From JAHJRJ01 sp037443685 (GTDB taxonomy: Bacteria; Bacteroidota; Ignavibacteria; UBA10030; BY39), in NCBI GenBank assembly GCA_037443685.1, contig JBBINX010000104.1:1-6171 (forward strand): DNA of 6,171 nt, written 5' to 3'. The notes under the pieces are model-generated. The model saw only the letters and a list, made by a program, of their open reading frames with translations, was not told the origin of the DNA and did no database searches. Numbering within the stretch: the stretch's first letter is position 1; each line of letters opens with the position of its first letter. This document shows positions 5,982 through 6,171 of this stretch, one piece after another. The position numbers and the translations under genes are program-made.

Positions 5982-6171
5982 ATGGAAATAATTAAAACAG
6001 TAATGTTGATGGGAATTGTTTTCCTGTTAATTATTTTAGCGAATTCGATACGAATATTACGGGAGTATGAACGAGGCGTAATCTTTCGGTTGGGAAGATT
6101 AATTGCGGTTAAAGGACCTGGTTTAATTTTGCTAATCCCTCTTATCGACCGGATGGTTAAAGTAAGTTTGA
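5982..6171 (+). CDS. Slipin/stomatin-like SPFH (Band 7) protein, N-terminal part
   Basis: The frame opens at ATG 5982 and runs off the window after 63 codons, so only the N-terminus is seen. It starts with a single hydrophobic membrane segment (about 6-20). The stomatin-family opening follows: REYERGVIFRLGRL (25-38), then the GPGLILLIPLIDRM segment (44-57) that begins the SPFH/Band 7 domain. The site AAAGGA lies 7 nt before the start codon, and the gene begins 17 nt after nfeD, so the two are probably cotranscribed. This nfeD-slipin pairing is widely conserved in bacteria and archaea. The slipin forms membrane-bound oligomers and is a known substrate class for its NfeD protease. Full-length members are about 250-270 residues, so roughly three quarters lies beyond the window. 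Confidence 0.92.
   Translation, partial: MEIIKTVMLMGIVFLLIILANSIRILREYERGVIFRLGRLIAVKGPGLILLIPLIDRMVKVSL

Overview
This is bacterial DNA, AT-rich and densely packed, with short intergenic gaps and purine-rich Shine-Dalgarno sites before most genes. The gene set is an ancient four-subunit 2-oxoacid:ferredoxin oxidoreductase, an NfeD-type membrane protease with a slipin, and a polysaccharide flippase. This points to an anaerobe or facultative anaerobe with low-potential ferredoxin metabolism. A relative of the Bacteroidota/Ignavibacteria/Chlorobi group or a similar low-GC thermophile-like lineage would fit, but the window alone cannot settle the taxonomy.

Layout: (1) 1-1316, minus strand: a polytopic flippase/exporter of the Wzx/MATE-like superfamily, cut at its C-terminus by the window edge. 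(2) 1317-1412: a short AT-rich gap with a probable promoter for the tRNA. (3) 1413-1499, plus strand: tRNA-Ser(GGA), complete, class II, no encoded CCA. (4) 1500-1578: convergent gap with a strong minus-strand intrinsic terminator. (5) 1579-4452, minus strand: one operon in the order ferredoxin, alpha, beta, gamma (korDABC type), with gaps of 11 nt or less. (6) 4453-4641: a 189-bp divergent intergenic region with overlapping candidate promoters for both directions. (7) 4642-5964, plus strand: a full-length NfeD/ClpP-class membrane serine protease. (8) 5982 to the edge, plus strand: the start of a slipin/stomatin (SPFH, Band 7) protein, in the conserved nfeD-slipin pair.

How they work together: the four Kor subunits should form one cytoplasmic iron-sulfur and thiamine-diphosphate enzyme. 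It oxidatively decarboxylates a 2-oxoacid (2-oxoglutarate is the best guess) to acyl-CoA plus CO2, passing electrons to ferredoxin; it may also run in the reductive, CO2-fixing direction. The NfeD-slipin pair is expected to act in membrane protein quality control or microdomain organisation. I see no mobile element, CRISPR array or obviously new system. The most notable non-coding signal is the back-to-back promoter overlap between the kor and nfeD transcription units.
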